From Stutzerimonas stutzeri KOS6 (GTDB lineage: Bacteria; Pseudomonadota; Gammaproteobacteria; Pseudomonadales; Pseudomonadaceae): 64,000 nt of DNA. This document shows positions 35,096-43,838 of this stretch, one piece after another; position 1 is the stretch's first letter; each line of letters begins with the position of its first letter. The stretch is taken from contig NZ_KK020678.1 of assembly GCF_000307775.2 (NCBI RefSeq), forward strand, positions 61,898 to 125,897, read 5' to 3'. The notes under the pieces were generated by a model, which saw only the letters and a list, made by a program, of their open reading frames with translations, was not told the origin of the DNA and did no database searches. Both the position numbers and the translations under genes were made by a program.

Positions 35096-36325
35096 ATGAC
35101 CGATACCCTGATCAAAGTCGATTTGAATCAGCCCGCCACCGAGAACGAGCAGATCCACAACCGCTGGCATCCGGACATTCCGATGGCCTGCTGGGTCAAG
35201 CCGGGCGACGACTTCATCCTCGAGACATATGACTGGACCGCCGGCGCGATCAAGAATGATGACGACGCGTCCGATGTGCGCGACGTCGACCTGACCACCG
35301 TGCACTACCTATCCGGTCCGGTCGGGGTCGAGGGCGCCGAGCCGGGCGACCTGCTGGTGGTAGACCTGCTCGACATCGGCGCCAAGCAGGATTCGCTGTG
35401 GGGCTTCAATGGATTCTTCTCGCAGCAGAACGGCGGCGGCTTCCTCACCGATCACTTCCCCCATGCACAGAAATCCATCTGGGACTTCCAGGGCATGTTC
35501 ACCAGCTCGCGGCACATTCCGGGCGTGCGCTTTGCCGGATTGATCCACCCGGGCCTGATCGGTTGCCTGCCGGACCACAAGATGCTCGCCACCTGGAACG
35601 AGCGCGAGCAGGGCCTGATCGACACCAATCCCAACCGCGTCCCGCCGCTGGCCAATCCGACATTCGCCGCCACCGCGCACATGGGCAAGCTGACCGGCGA
35701 GGCGCGTGACAAGGCCGCGGCCCAGGGCGCGCGTACCGTGCCGCCCCGGGAGCATGGCGGCAACTGCGACATCAAGGACCTTTCGCGCGGCTCGAAGATC
35801 TTCTTCCCGGTCTATGTCGACGGCGCCGGGTTGTCCGTGGGCGACCTGCACTTCAGCCAGGGTGACGGCGAGATCACCTTCTGCGGCGCCATCGAGATGG
35901 CCGGCTGGGTGCACATGAAGGTCGAGCTGATCAAGGGCGGCATGGCCAAATACGGCATCAAGAACCCGATCTTCAAGCCCAGCCCCATCGTGCCGGCGTA
36001 CAAGGATTACCTGATCTTCGAAGGCATCTCGGTGGACGAGAGCGGCAAGCAGCACTACCTGGACGTCAACATCGCCTACAAGCAGGCCTGCCTGAACGCC
36101 ATCAACTACCTGACCAAGTTCGGCTACACGCCGGCACAGGGCTACTCGCTGCTCGGTTCGGCGCCAGTGCAGGGACATATCAGCGGCGTGGTGGACATCC
36201 CCAACGCCTGCGCCACGCTCTGGCTGCCGACCGAGATCTTCGAGTTCGACATCCACCCGAACGCGTCCGGGCCGACCCGGTTCCTCGACGGCAGCATCGA
36301 CCTGCCGATCGCCTACGACAAATGA
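35096..36325 (+). CDS. fmdA: Formamidase (acetamidase/formamidase family)
   Basis: The 409-residue protein starts MTDTLIKVDLNQPATENEQI and contains hallmark segments of the FmdA/AmdA family: HNRWHPDIP, EPGDLLVVDLLDIGAKQDS, HGGNCDIKDLSRGSKIFFPV and LSVGDLHFSQGDGEITFCGA. It hydrolyses formamide to formate and ammonia. A CCAGGAGC ribosome-binding site precedes the ATG. In Methylophilus fmdA lies with fmdB and the fmdDEF transporter, a layout closely mirrored here. Confidence 0.94.
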   Translation: MTDTLIKVDLNQPATENEQIHNRWHPDIPMACWVKPGDDFILETYDWTAGAIKNDDDASDVRDVDLTTVHYLSGPVGVEGAEPGDLLVVDLLDIGAKQDSLWGFNGFFSQQNGGGFLTDHFPHAQKSIWDFQGMFTSSRHIPGVRFAGLIHPGLIGCLPDHKMLATWNEREQGLIDTNPNRVPPLANPTFAATAHMGKLTGEARDKAAAQGARTVPPREHGGNCDIKDLSRGSKIFFPVYVDGAGLSVGDLHFSQGDGEITFCGAIEMAGWVHMKVELIKGGMAKYGIKNPIFKPSPIVPAYKDYLIFEGISVDESGKQHYLDVNIAYKQACLNAINYLTKFGYTPAQGYSLLGSAPVQGHISGVVDIPNACATLWLPTEIFEFDIHPNASGPTRFLDGSIDLPIAYDK

Positions 36326-36403
36326 GTTCGTTCATCCGGGCGGGGCAGGTGCTCTGGACGGCGGCCTGGCCCGCCCGGATGGAGGGACACGGAGGATGAC
36401 GCG

Positions 36404-36751
36404 ATGCCGATCTATGAATACGACTGCGACGCCTGCGGTGATTTCACCGCGCTGCGCCCGATGAGTGTGCGTAGCGAACCCTGCGATTGCCCGGCCTGCG
36501 GCACGCCCAGCCCGCGAGTGATTCGCACCGCCCCAGGCCTGGCAACCATGGCCGGCAGTACCCGCGCGGCGCACGAGACCAATGAACGCGCCAGCCATGC
36601 GCCCAAGACGGTCGCCGAGTACGCCGCCAGCAAGCGCCATCCGGCCGGCTGCAGCTGCTGCGGCCCGAGCAGGCCGGTGGAGCCGACCAAGGCCAATCCG
36701 CATGCACTCAAGGCCAGCCCGTCGAACCGGCCCTGGATGATCAGCCACTAA
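36404..36751 (+). CDS. fmdB: FmdB-type zinc-ribbon protein
   Basis: The 115-residue protein starts [20 protein letters not shown], with the two CxxC knuckles (CDAC, CPAC) of the FmdB/CxxC zinc-ribbon family. A second pair of cysteines occurs in GCSCCGPS. FmdB was proposed to regulate formamidase production in Methylophilus. A GGAGG ribosome-binding site lies upstream. It is placed between the two amide hydrolase genes and is likely cotranscribed with them. Confidence 0.9.
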   Translation: MPIYEYDCDACGDFTALRPMSVRSEPCDCPACGTPSPRVIRTAPGLATMAGSTRAAHETNERASHAPKTVAEYAASKRHPAGCSCCGPSRPVEPTKANPHALKASPSNRPWMISH

Positions 36752-36786
36752 AAGCAGCGACAAGCTATAAGCCAAGGAGAATTCCC

Positions 36787-37827
36787 ATGCGTCACGGAGA
36801 TATTTCAAGCAGCCCGGACACCGTCGGTGTCGCCGTGGTCAACTACAAGATGCCGCGCCTGCACACCAAGGCGGAAGTCCTCGACAATGCGCGCAAGATC
36901 GCCGAGATGATCAAGGGCATGAAGCTCGGCCTGCCCGGCATGGACCTGGTGGTGTTCCCCGAGTACAGCACCATGGGGATCATGTACGACCCCGGCGAGA
37001 TGATGGAAACCGCCGCTACCATCCCCGGCGAGGAGACCGCGATCTTCTCCGCCGCCTGCCGCGAGGCGAAGACCTGGGGCATCTTCTCGCTGACCGGCGA
37101 ACGCAACGAGGATCCGGCCAAGGCGCCCTACAACACTCTGGTGCTGATCAATGATCAGGGCGAGATCGTCCAGAAGTACCGCAAGTGCATCCCCTGGTGC
37201 CCGATCGAGGGTTGGTACCCAGGCGACCGCACCTACGTCAGCGATGGCCCCAAGGGCATGAAGATCAGCCTGATCATCTGCGACGACGGCAACTATCCGG
37301 AGATCTGGCGCGACTGTGCGATGAAGGGTGCCGAGCTGATCGTGCGCTGCCAGGGCTACATGTACCCGGCCAAGGAGCAGCAGGTGCTGATGTCCAAGAC
37401 CATGGCCTGGGCCAACAACTGCTACGTGGCGGTAGCCAACGCGGCGGGCTTCGATGGCGTGTACAGCTACTTCGGCCACTCGGCGATCATCGGCTTCGAC
37501 GGCCGCACCCTGGGCGAATGCGGCGAGGAGGAGATGGGCATCCAGTACGCCCAGCTGTCCATCTCGCAGATCCGCGACGCGCGTGCCAACGACCAGTCGC
37601 AGAACCACCTGTTCAAGCTGCTGCACCGCGGCTACACCGGCGTCTACAACTCCGGCGATGGCGACAAGGGTGTGGCCGACTGTCCGTTCGAGTTCTACCG
37701 CACCTGGGTGCTGGATGCAGAGAAGGCGCAGGAGGACGTCGAGAAACTCACCCGCCAGACCGTTGGCGTTGCCGATTGCCCGGTGTATGAGCTGCCGCAC
37801 GCAGGCAAGGAAAAAACGGCGGGGTGA
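36787..37827 (+). CDS. amiE: Aliphatic amidase
   Basis: The 346-residue protein (starts [20 protein letters not shown]) matches Pseudomonas aeruginosa AmiE closely along its length, as I remember that sequence. The nitrilase-fold triad is present: Glu in VVFPEYS, Lys in QKYRKCIPW and Cys in [10 protein letters not shown]. AmiE hydrolyses acetamide, propionamide and similar amides to acid and ammonia. In P. aeruginosa it is the first gene of amiEBCRS; here it follows fmdB by 35 bases with an AAGGAGAA ribosome-binding site. Confidence 0.97.
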   Translation: MRHGDISSSPDTVGVAVVNYKMPRLHTKAEVLDNARKIAEMIKGMKLGLPGMDLVVFPEYSTMGIMYDPGEMMETAATIPGEETAIFSAACREAKTWGIFSLTGERNEDPAKAPYNTLVLINDQGEIVQKYRKCIPWCPIEGWYPGDRTYVSDGPKGMKISLIICDDGNYPEIWRDCAMKGAELIVRCQGYMYPAKEQQVLMSKTMAWANNCYVAVANAAGFDGVYSYFGHSAIIGFDGRTLGECGEEEMGIQYAQLSISQIRDARANDQSQNHLFKLLHRGYTGVYNSGDGDKGVADCPFEFYRTWVLDAEKAQEDVEKLTRQTVGVADCPVYELPHAGKEKTAG

Positions 37828-37868
37828 CCAGGCCGCATCGCCTTAGGGTGGGCCGGGCGGCGTTCCGC

Positions 37869-38033
37869 GTAGGGTGGGCTTCAGCCCACCATCCAGGGGG
37901 CACGTAGGGTGGGCTGAAGCCCACCCTACGCCCACAAACTGCAGTACATCCGGCATGGCGCGCATTCGGCGCAGCTCGGAGTTGGGACGGTATCCGCTCG
38001 TTGGGCTTCGTCGCTGCGCTCCTCAACCCAACC
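37869..38033. repeat. Palindromic repeats between amiE and amiB
   Basis: GTAGGGTGGGCT-TC-AGCCCACC (37869-37890) is followed by GTAGGGTGGGCT-GA-AGCCCACCCTAC (37904-37929), a perfect 12-bp inverted repeat. A third dyad, GTTGGG...CCCAAC, spans 38000-38032. These are dispersed repeat elements. They may act as RNA hairpins between two genes that are expected to be in one operon. Confidence 0.7.
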
Positions 38034-38053
38034 TTGTATCTACGGGATCTCCC

Positions 38054-39079
38054 ATGCCCTTCGTCAACGATCTGATCGAACACAACCGCGCCGAGGCCGG
38101 GCAGGAAGCCGAGCGTACTCGTGCCAAGGTGGCCAAGACCTCGCGCTTCCTGTTCGACCCCGCTGAGGTCATGAGCCTACTGCGCAGCCGCATCGTCGGC
38201 CAGGATGCCGTGCTGGACCAGATGGACGCCATGCTTCGCGTGGTCAAGGCTGGCATCGGCGACCCCGAACGCCCCCTGACCGTCAACCTGTTCCTCGGGC
38301 CTACCGGAGTCGGCAAGACCGAAATCGTCCGCCTGCTGGCGCAGGCCATCCACGGCAAACCGGATGCCTTCTGCCGCATCGACATGAATACCCTGGCGCA
38401 GGAGCACTATGCCGCCGCGCTCACCGGGGCTCCGCCCGGTTATGTGGGCAGCAAGGAAGGCACGACCCTGTTCGATGCCGAGGCCATTGCCGGGACCTTT
38501 AATCGGCCTGGAATCGTGCTGTTCGACGAACTGGAAAAAGCCAGCCGGGAGGTCGTGCGCAGTCTGCTGAATGTGCTCGATAGTGGACGCCTTACGCTGG
38601 CAGCGGGTAACCGAACCCTGGATTTCCGCAATGCGCTGGTGTTCATGACCAGCAATATCGGCGCACAGCAGGTTGCTCATGCCATGCGCTGGCCCTGGCT
38701 GAACAGGCGCCGCGCTGGCGGTATCGTCGAGCGGGCGCTGCATCGTCATTTCGATCCCGAATTCCTTAATCGGATCGACCGAATCCTGCATTTCTCGCGT
38801 ATCGAAGGCGATCGCCTGATGGCCGTGCTCGAGGTCGAGCTGGCCAGGCTCGAGCAGCGCCTGGCGCGCCGGGGAGTGCGGTTGCAGGTCGATGCCGCCG
38901 TCAAGCAGGCGATCTGCCAGTTGCATGATCCGCGCTTCGGCGCACGGGATCTTGCGCGGCAGTTGCGGGTTCGGCTGGAGCCCGTCCTGGCGGATGCCGT
39001 ATTGCGCCATCCCGACGGGCGTGTCTGGCGAGCGTCGCTGCGTGACGACGACATCCGGGTGGCGCTCGAGCCCGGCTAG
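38054..39079 (+). CDS. amiB: AmiB, ClpB-like AAA+ ATPase of the amidase operon
   Basis: The 341-residue protein starts MPFVNDLIEHNRAEAGQEAE. A single AAA+ module has Walker A LGPTGVGKTE, Walker B IVLFDELEKAS, sensor-1 TSN (VFMTSNIGAQQ) and the ClpB-type C-terminal D2-small domain (DPRFGARDLARQLR). This is the architecture of AmiB, the ClpB-related chaperone encoded after amiE in P. aeruginosa. It lacks the N-domain and first AAA module of true ClpB. Its role in amidase production is not well defined. Confidence 0.88.
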   Translation: MPFVNDLIEHNRAEAGQEAERTRAKVAKTSRFLFDPAEVMSLLRSRIVGQDAVLDQMDAMLRVVKAGIGDPERPLTVNLFLGPTGVGKTEIVRLLAQAIHGKPDAFCRIDMNTLAQEHYAAALTGAPPGYVGSKEGTTLFDAEAIAGTFNRPGIVLFDELEKASREVVRSLLNVLDSGRLTLAAGNRTLDFRNALVFMTSNIGAQQVAHAMRWPWLNRRRAGGIVERALHRHFDPEFLNRIDRILHFSRIEGDRLMAVLEVELARLEQRLARRGVRLQVDAAVKQAICQLHDPRFGARDLARQLRVRLEPVLADAVLRHPDGRVWRASLRDDDIRVALEPG

Positions 39080-39150
39080 TGGCGAACTTCTGCGGCAGTG
39101 CGGTCGTCCCATTTGCTAGACCACACTTCACTGACCGGGGAATTTTGCCA

Positions 39151-40026
39151 ATGGCCATGCTGGACACCCGCGGCATCGGGGCCGTGACCTTGCTCAAGCG
39201 TACGTTCAAGGAATTTGGCAACGACGATATGTCGACCTATGCCTCGGCGCTGGCATACCGCGGCCTGTTCTCGATGTTTCCGTTCCTGCTGTTTCTTATC
39301 GCCTTGCTCGGCTTTCTCGATCTGCAGAATTTCTTCGACTGGTTGCGCATGCAGGCGGAGCTGGCCTTGCCGCCGATGGCGATGGAGCAGATAAATCCGG
39401 TCATAGACCAGTTGCAGGAGCAGAAAGCCGGGCTCCTGTCCTTCGGTATCGTCGTGGCGTTATGGACGGCCTCGGCCGGTTTTCGCTCGCTGATGAATGC
39501 GATGAACCGCGCCTACGATGTGGATGAGGGACGGCCCAGCTGGAAGCTGATCCTTCTTTCGTTGGCGTATACCGTGGGGGTGGCCGTGCTGTTGCTGCTG
39601 TCGGCCGGGCTGATGATCATCGGACCGCAGGTGATCGAATGGCTCGCCTCGCAGGTCGGCCTGAAGGATGTCGTCGTGCTGCTCTGGACCTGGCTGCGCT
39701 GGCCGATGATCGTAATCATGCTGATGCTGGTGGTGGCGCTGCTTTACTACGTGGCGCCGGATGTGAAGCAGGAGTTTCGCTTCATTACGCCGGGGTCGAT
39801 GGTGGCCGTGCTGGTGTGGATCCTGGCCTCGATCGCGTTCGGCATCTACGTACAGAATTTCGCCGACTACAACGCCACCTACGGCAGCATCGGCGCCATC
39901 ATCGTGCTGCTGCTCTATCTGTATATCTCTGCCGCCGTTCTGCTATTCGGTGCCGAACTCAATGCGGTCATCGAACACGCCTCGGTGGAGGGCAAGGACC
40001 CCGGCGACAAAGTGCCCGATGCCTGA
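39151..40026 (+). CDS. YihY/BrkB family membrane protein
   Basis: The 291-residue protein has six membrane segments and the family signature near the N-terminus (DDMSTYASALAYRGLFSMFP) as well as YLYISAAVLLFGAELNAVIE. The family was once thought to include RNase BN, now known to be wrong. Its members are inner-membrane proteins of unclear function, possibly transporters. The ATG at 39151 has an upstream GGGGAA. It is a single gene after amiB. Confidence 0.88.
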   Translation: MAMLDTRGIGAVTLLKRTFKEFGNDDMSTYASALAYRGLFSMFPFLLFLIALLGFLDLQNFFDWLRMQAELALPPMAMEQINPVIDQLQEQKAGLLSFGIVVALWTASAGFRSLMNAMNRAYDVDEGRPSWKLILLSLAYTVGVAVLLLLSAGLMIIGPQVIEWLASQVGLKDVVVLLWTWLRWPMIVIMLMLVVALLYYVAPDVKQEFRFITPGSMVAVLVWILASIAFGIYVQNFADYNATYGSIGAIIVLLLYLYISAAVLLFGAELNAVIEHASVEGKDPGDKVPDA

Positions 40027-40177
40027 GCTGCCGTCCGGCGCGAACGTCCCTCCAGCGTAACGGTCCATTCATTTCATTACAGATTTATTCCGCAGGGACT
40101 GCGGAACGGGTTCGCCGATGGGCAACCTCGTCCGGCTAAGACCGGATTTCTGCAACGGGACCGAACGGAGAAGTACC

Positions 40178-41293
40178 TTGCATATCGCGGACATGACCAT
40201 GTTCTACGCGCCTGCCAGTGGTGGTGTGCGCACTTACCTAGAGGCCAAGCACAGGCGCCTGCAGCTCTATTCCGGGGTTCGCCACAGCATCCTGGTGCCG
40301 GGCAATGCATATAGCCACAGTGACGGACTGTATCAGGTGCCTTCGCCGATTCTGCCGTTCGGCAAGGGCTATCGCTTTCCAATCCGCCGGGCACCGTGGT
40401 GCAACCTGTTGCGTTCCCTGCGCCCCGATCTGATCGAGGTTGGTGACCCCTATATGACGGCCTGGGCCGCCCTCGATGCCGGGCGGCGGCTTAACGTGCC
40501 GGTTATCGGTTTCTATCATTCCGATTTGCCGCTGTTGGTCAGCAACCGTATTGGCAGCTGGTTGGGCACCAATCTCAACGGTTACGTCTCGCGCCTGTAC
40601 GGCAGCTTCGATCGCGTGCTGGCGCCCAGCGAGGTCATGGCTGACAAACTCATCCATCTCGGCGTGAAGAACGTGTTCGTGCAGCCGCTGGGGGTGGATC
40701 TGGATACCTTCTGCCCCGGACGGCGTGATCCGCAGCTGCGGCGCGAGCTGGGGCTGGCCGAGGACACCCGGCTGATGGTCTTTGCCGGGCGTGGCTCGCG
40801 GGAGAAGAACCTTCACATTCTGCTGGAAACGGCGCGTCAGCTAGGCAAGCCCTATCACCTGCTGCTGGTGGGCTCGAGCATGCCGCAACGGGTGCCGGAC
40901 AACGTCACGGTGATCGATCGTTTCTGCCCGGCCAGCGACGTGGCGCGCTACATGGCCAGTAGTGATGTGCTGCTGCATGCGGGGAATCAGGAAACCTTCG
41001 GTCTGGTCGTGCTTGAAGCCATGGCCTGCGGAATACCGGTGGTGGCTGCGCGGGCGGGGGCACTGCCGGAACTGGTGCCGTTCTACAGCGGTCGGCTCTG
41101 CCGACCGCTGGATGCCAGGGCGATGGCTCACACGGTACGCGAATTGTTCGAGGACGATCCCCGGCTGCTCGGGCAGCAGGCGCGTCAGCACGTAGAGGCT
41201 CACCATGCCTGGGATGCCGTGGTCGCCGGGCTGCTCGCCCATTATCACGCGGTGCTGGGCACGGCCGATCTACCGGTAGCCGTGCATGGCTGA
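40178..41293 (+). CDS. Family 4-type glycosyltransferase
   Basis: I place the start at a TTG (40178) because GGAG lies seven bases upstream and the product then begins with the conserved HIADMTMFYAPASGGVRTYL. The 371-residue protein has the GT-B fold; the GT4 donor-binding motif appears as HAGNQETFGLVVLEAMACGI. It transfers a sugar, probably from a nucleotide donor, on the cytoplasmic side. The next gene overlaps its end by eight bases, so it is coupled to a deacetylase and a flippase-like protein. The acceptor is unknown. Confidence 0.82.
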   Translation: MHIADMTMFYAPASGGVRTYLEAKHRRLQLYSGVRHSILVPGNAYSHSDGLYQVPSPILPFGKGYRFPIRRAPWCNLLRSLRPDLIEVGDPYMTAWAALDAGRRLNVPVIGFYHSDLPLLVSNRIGSWLGTNLNGYVSRLYGSFDRVLAPSEVMADKLIHLGVKNVFVQPLGVDLDTFCPGRRDPQLRRELGLAEDTRLMVFAGRGSREKNLHILLETARQLGKPYHLLLVGSSMPQRVPDNVTVIDRFCPASDVARYMASSDVLLHAGNQETFGLVVLEAMACGIPVVAARAGALPELVPFYSGRLCRPLDARAMAHTVRELFEDDPRLLGQQARQHVEAHHAWDAVVAGLLAHYHAVLGTADLPVAVHG

Positions 41294-42047
41294 GCCTGCA
41301 TTTGCGCTGGTGCTGCATGATGTGGCAGAGGAAACCTGGGCGGATTACCGACCGTTCGTCGAAGCCGTGGACGCCATGGGGGGCGTACCCATCACCTGGC
41401 TGGTGGTGCCGAACTTCCACCGGCGCAATCCGCTCGACCAGCAGGCCGATTTTCGGCACCTGCTCGACCGGCGCCTGCAGCGTGGTGACGAGTTGGTGTT
41501 GCACGGCTGCTATCACGCCGACCTCGAGCCGGCTCCGACGTCGGCCAGGGACTGGTTCATGCGCCGCGTCTATACCCATGAGGGCGAGTTCTATGACCTT
41601 GACGAATCGGCCGCGTGCGAACGGCTGGAACGTGGCATCGACCTCTTTCGACGCCATCGCTGGCCATTGCATGGGTTTGTCGCACCGGCCTGGCTGATGA
41701 GTCAGGGCACACGTCGCGCGCTGGCCGACAGCGGACTGCTCTACACCAGCGATCCCGGGCACCTCTATCTGCTTCCCGAGTTCGCGCCTATCGTCGCCCC
41801 AGGCCTGGTCTGGAGCGCTCGCAGCGCCTGGCGGCGCGGTGTTTCCCGGCTGGTCAGCGAACATCATCTGCGCCGCTATCGACAGGCGCCCCTGTTGCGC
41901 CTTGGACTGCATCCGGTGGACATGCGCCACGGGTTTTCCCGGCGTTACTGGCTCGACGTGCTGGTCCGGCTGCTGAGTGAGGGGAGGCGGCCTGTGACCA
42001 AGATCGACTGGCTGCGCGAACAGCAATCGCTGGGTGCGGTAGCGTGA
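41286..42047 (+). CDS. DUF2334 polysaccharide-deacetylase-like protein
   Basis: The 253-residue protein starts MAEPAFALVLHDVAEETWAD; LHDV and VLHGCYHAD (H-x-x-x-H pattern) match the metal-binding motifs of the NodB-like DUF2334 family, and LGLHPVDMRH supplies a later histidine. Members remove acetyl groups from sugars. It has no signal peptide, so it acts in the cytoplasm, probably on the product of the preceding glycosyltransferase, as PIG-L/NodB-like enzymes do in glycolipid synthesis. Confidence 0.82.
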   Translation: MAEPAFALVLHDVAEETWADYRPFVEAVDAMGGVPITWLVVPNFHRRNPLDQQADFRHLLDRRLQRGDELVLHGCYHADLEPAPTSARDWFMRRVYTHEGEFYDLDESAACERLERGIDLFRRHRWPLHGFVAPAWLMSQGTRRALADSGLLYTSDPGHLYLLPEFAPIVAPGLVWSARSAWRRGVSRLVSEHHLRRYRQAPLLRLGLHPVDMRHGFSRRYWLDVLVRLLSEGRRPVTKIDWLREQQSLGAVA

Positions 42048-43039
42048 ACCGGCGCTGGTGGTTATTGGCGGCTGCCCTGCTTGCCGCTGCGCTGGTGCCA
42101 TTGTTGCTTGGCGGCAGCGGTCTGTTCGAGCGGTTATGGCACTTCCCCGGTGGCTTGCTGGCTGCAATGCTCGGCATGGTGTTAGTTGGCTGGAACCTTA
42201 ATGCACTGCGGCTGCGCCTGTTGCTGGGGCGCGCCCAGCAGTTGGACCAGCGCCGTGCTTTCGGCATCGTGGTGGCCACCGAATTTGCCATCTGTGCCAC
42301 GCCGGGCGGTGCCGGTGGGCCGCTGACGCTGATGGCGCTGCTCATGCGTCAGGGCGTGGCGCCGGCCAAGGGCACCGCAACCTATGCGGTCGAGCAACTG
42401 AGCGATCTGCTGTTCTTCGCCTGCGCGCTGGTCGGTGTGCTGTTCTACGCACTGACCCATGCGCTGAACGCTTACATCGCCAGCCTGCTGGGGTTCAGTG
42501 CGGCGCTGCTGATCGGCGTGATGGTGCTGCTGGGACTGCTCGGACGCTTTCATCGGCAGGTATTCCTGCTCAATGGCTGGCTGGTGACCCGGCTGGGCAT
42601 GAAGGAATCACGCAAGCGCCGCTGGGCGCGCAAAATACTCGGCTTTCGCAATGCGCTGGTCGACTGCTTCCGGTTGCCGCGTCGGACCCTGCTCGTGGTG
42701 TTCGTGCTGACCACGATGCACTGGCTGCTGCGCTTTAGCGTGCTTTATCTGACACTGCGAGGCTTGGGCAGTGAACTGGCCTGGGCCTGGACCTTCCTCG
42801 TGCAACTGCTGGCATTGACCGCTGGCCAACTCAGCCTGCTGCCCGGTGGCGCTGGCAGCGCCGAGCTGGCCTCGGCAGCGCTGCTGACCCCCATGGTGGG
42901 CAAGTCGACGACTGCGGCGGCGATTCTGATCTGGCGTTTCGTTACCTATTACTTCTATCTGATCGTCGGCGCGCCGTTGTTCCTGCACCTGGCTGGCCGC
43001 CCCTTGCTGGGCCGGTTGCTGCGCTCGCGCCAGGCCTGA
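42044..43039 (+). CDS. Flippase-like lysylphosphatidylglycerol synthase TM-region protein
   Basis: The gene starts at a GTG that overlaps the previous stop (GTGA). The 331-residue product has about eight membrane segments and the UPF0104/YbhN pattern (TPGGAGGPLTLMALLMRQGV, SLLPGGAGSAELASAALL). Such proteins are proposed flippases or lipid transporters. Coupling to a glycosyltransferase and a deacetylase suggests it moves the modified glycolipid across the membrane, which is inference. Confidence 0.82.
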   Translation: MNRRWWLLAAALLAAALVPLLLGGSGLFERLWHFPGGLLAAMLGMVLVGWNLNALRLRLLLGRAQQLDQRRAFGIVVATEFAICATPGGAGGPLTLMALLMRQGVAPAKGTATYAVEQLSDLLFFACALVGVLFYALTHALNAYIASLLGFSAALLIGVMVLLGLLGRFHRQVFLLNGWLVTRLGMKESRKRRWARKILGFRNALVDCFRLPRRTLLVVFVLTTMHWLLRFSVLYLTLRGLGSELAWAWTFLVQLLALTAGQLSLLPGGAGSAELASAALLTPMVGKSTTAAAILIWRFVTYYFYLIVGAPLFLHLAGRPLLGRLLRSRQA

Positions 43040-43122
43040 TCCGATGGTCGGAGCGAAACTAACGTTTCGCTTGCCCGGTCCACTCCTGTGTCACCAATGA
43101 AATCAACGAAGTGAGGTCAGCC

Positions 43123-43314
43123 ATGAGCAGCACTGGAGACAAGGTCAAGGGCAATGCCAACGAGGCCGTCGGCAAGATCAAGCAGGGCGTCGGCGAAGCC
43201 ACCGACAACTCGCGCCTGAAAGGCGAGGGCCAGCGCCAGGAGGTCAAGGGCGATGCCCAGCAGGTCAAGGGTGAGGCCAAGGACACTCTGAAAAAGGGCG
43301 TCGACAAAGCCTGA
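43123..43314 (+). CDS. CsbD family stress protein
   Basis: The 63-residue protein is very hydrophilic, with the CsbD repeat pattern (DKVKGNANEAVGKIKQGVGE, then KGEGQRQEVKGDAQQVKGEA). CsbD proteins are induced by general stress and are of unknown function. A GTGAGG ribosome-binding site precedes the ATG at 43123, and a strong terminator follows. Confidence 0.93.
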   Translation: MSSTGDKVKGNANEAVGKIKQGVGEATDNSRLKGEGQRQEVKGDAQQVKGEAKDTLKKGVDKA

Positions 43315-43340
43315 CACCGCTGCCTTTTGCAGCAGAAAAG

Positions 43341-43371
43341 AAAATGCCCGCATCGCTGCGGGCATTTTTTT
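43341..43371 (+). terminator. Terminator between csbD and fdxA (probably bidirectional)
   Basis: AAAATGCCCGCA and TGCGGGCATTTTTTT form a hairpin with a four-base loop, flanked by A-rich and T-rich sides, so it can serve both convergent genes. Confidence 0.9.
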
Positions 43372-43390
43372 GTCGGGGCGCGGCTAGCGA

Positions 43391-43714
43391 TCAGCGCTCC
43401 AGGTACTGCAGCTTGTCCTTAACGCCATCCCACTCTTCGGCATCGGCCAGGGCGTCTTTCTTCTCGGTGATGTTCGGCCAGACTTCCGCCAGATCGGCGT
43501 TCAGTTCGATGAATTCCTGCTGATCCTCAGGCACTTCGTCTTCGGAGAAGATCGCCTGGGCAGGGCACTCCGGCTCGCACAGGGCGCAATCGATGCACTC
43601 GTCCGGATGGATCACCAGAAAGTTCGGGCCTTCGTAGAAGCAGTCCACCGGGCAGACTTCCACGCAATCGGTGTATTTGCACTTGATGCAGTTGTCGGTG
43701 ACGACGAAGGTCAT
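43391..43714 (-). CDS. fdxA: 7Fe ferredoxin FdxA
   Basis: The 107-residue protein has the N-terminal clusters of the FdxA/Azotobacter FdI type: [19 protein letters not shown] and [17 protein letters not shown], which bind one [3Fe-4S] and one [4Fe-4S] centre. The C-terminal helical extension ([20 protein letters not shown]) is typical. It shuttles electrons in the cytoplasm. The adjacency to mutS is the usual Pseudomonas arrangement. A GAGGAG ribosome-binding site precedes the ATG. Confidence 0.97.
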   Translation of the reverse strand: MTFVVTDNCIKCKYTDCVEVCPVDCFYEGPNFLVIHPDECIDCALCEPECPAQAIFSEDEVPEDQQEFIELNADLAEVWPNITEKKDALADAEEWDGVKDKLQYLER

Positions 43715-43838
43715 TTCTAGCTATCTCCTCAGGCGTGTCAGGTAGGCGTTACGGCGACGCCCCTGCGGCTTAGGCGGCACCAGGCAAAATGCCGCTTATC
43801 AAAAAAATGCGCGCGATTCTAGCAGCTTTCTGCGCGTA

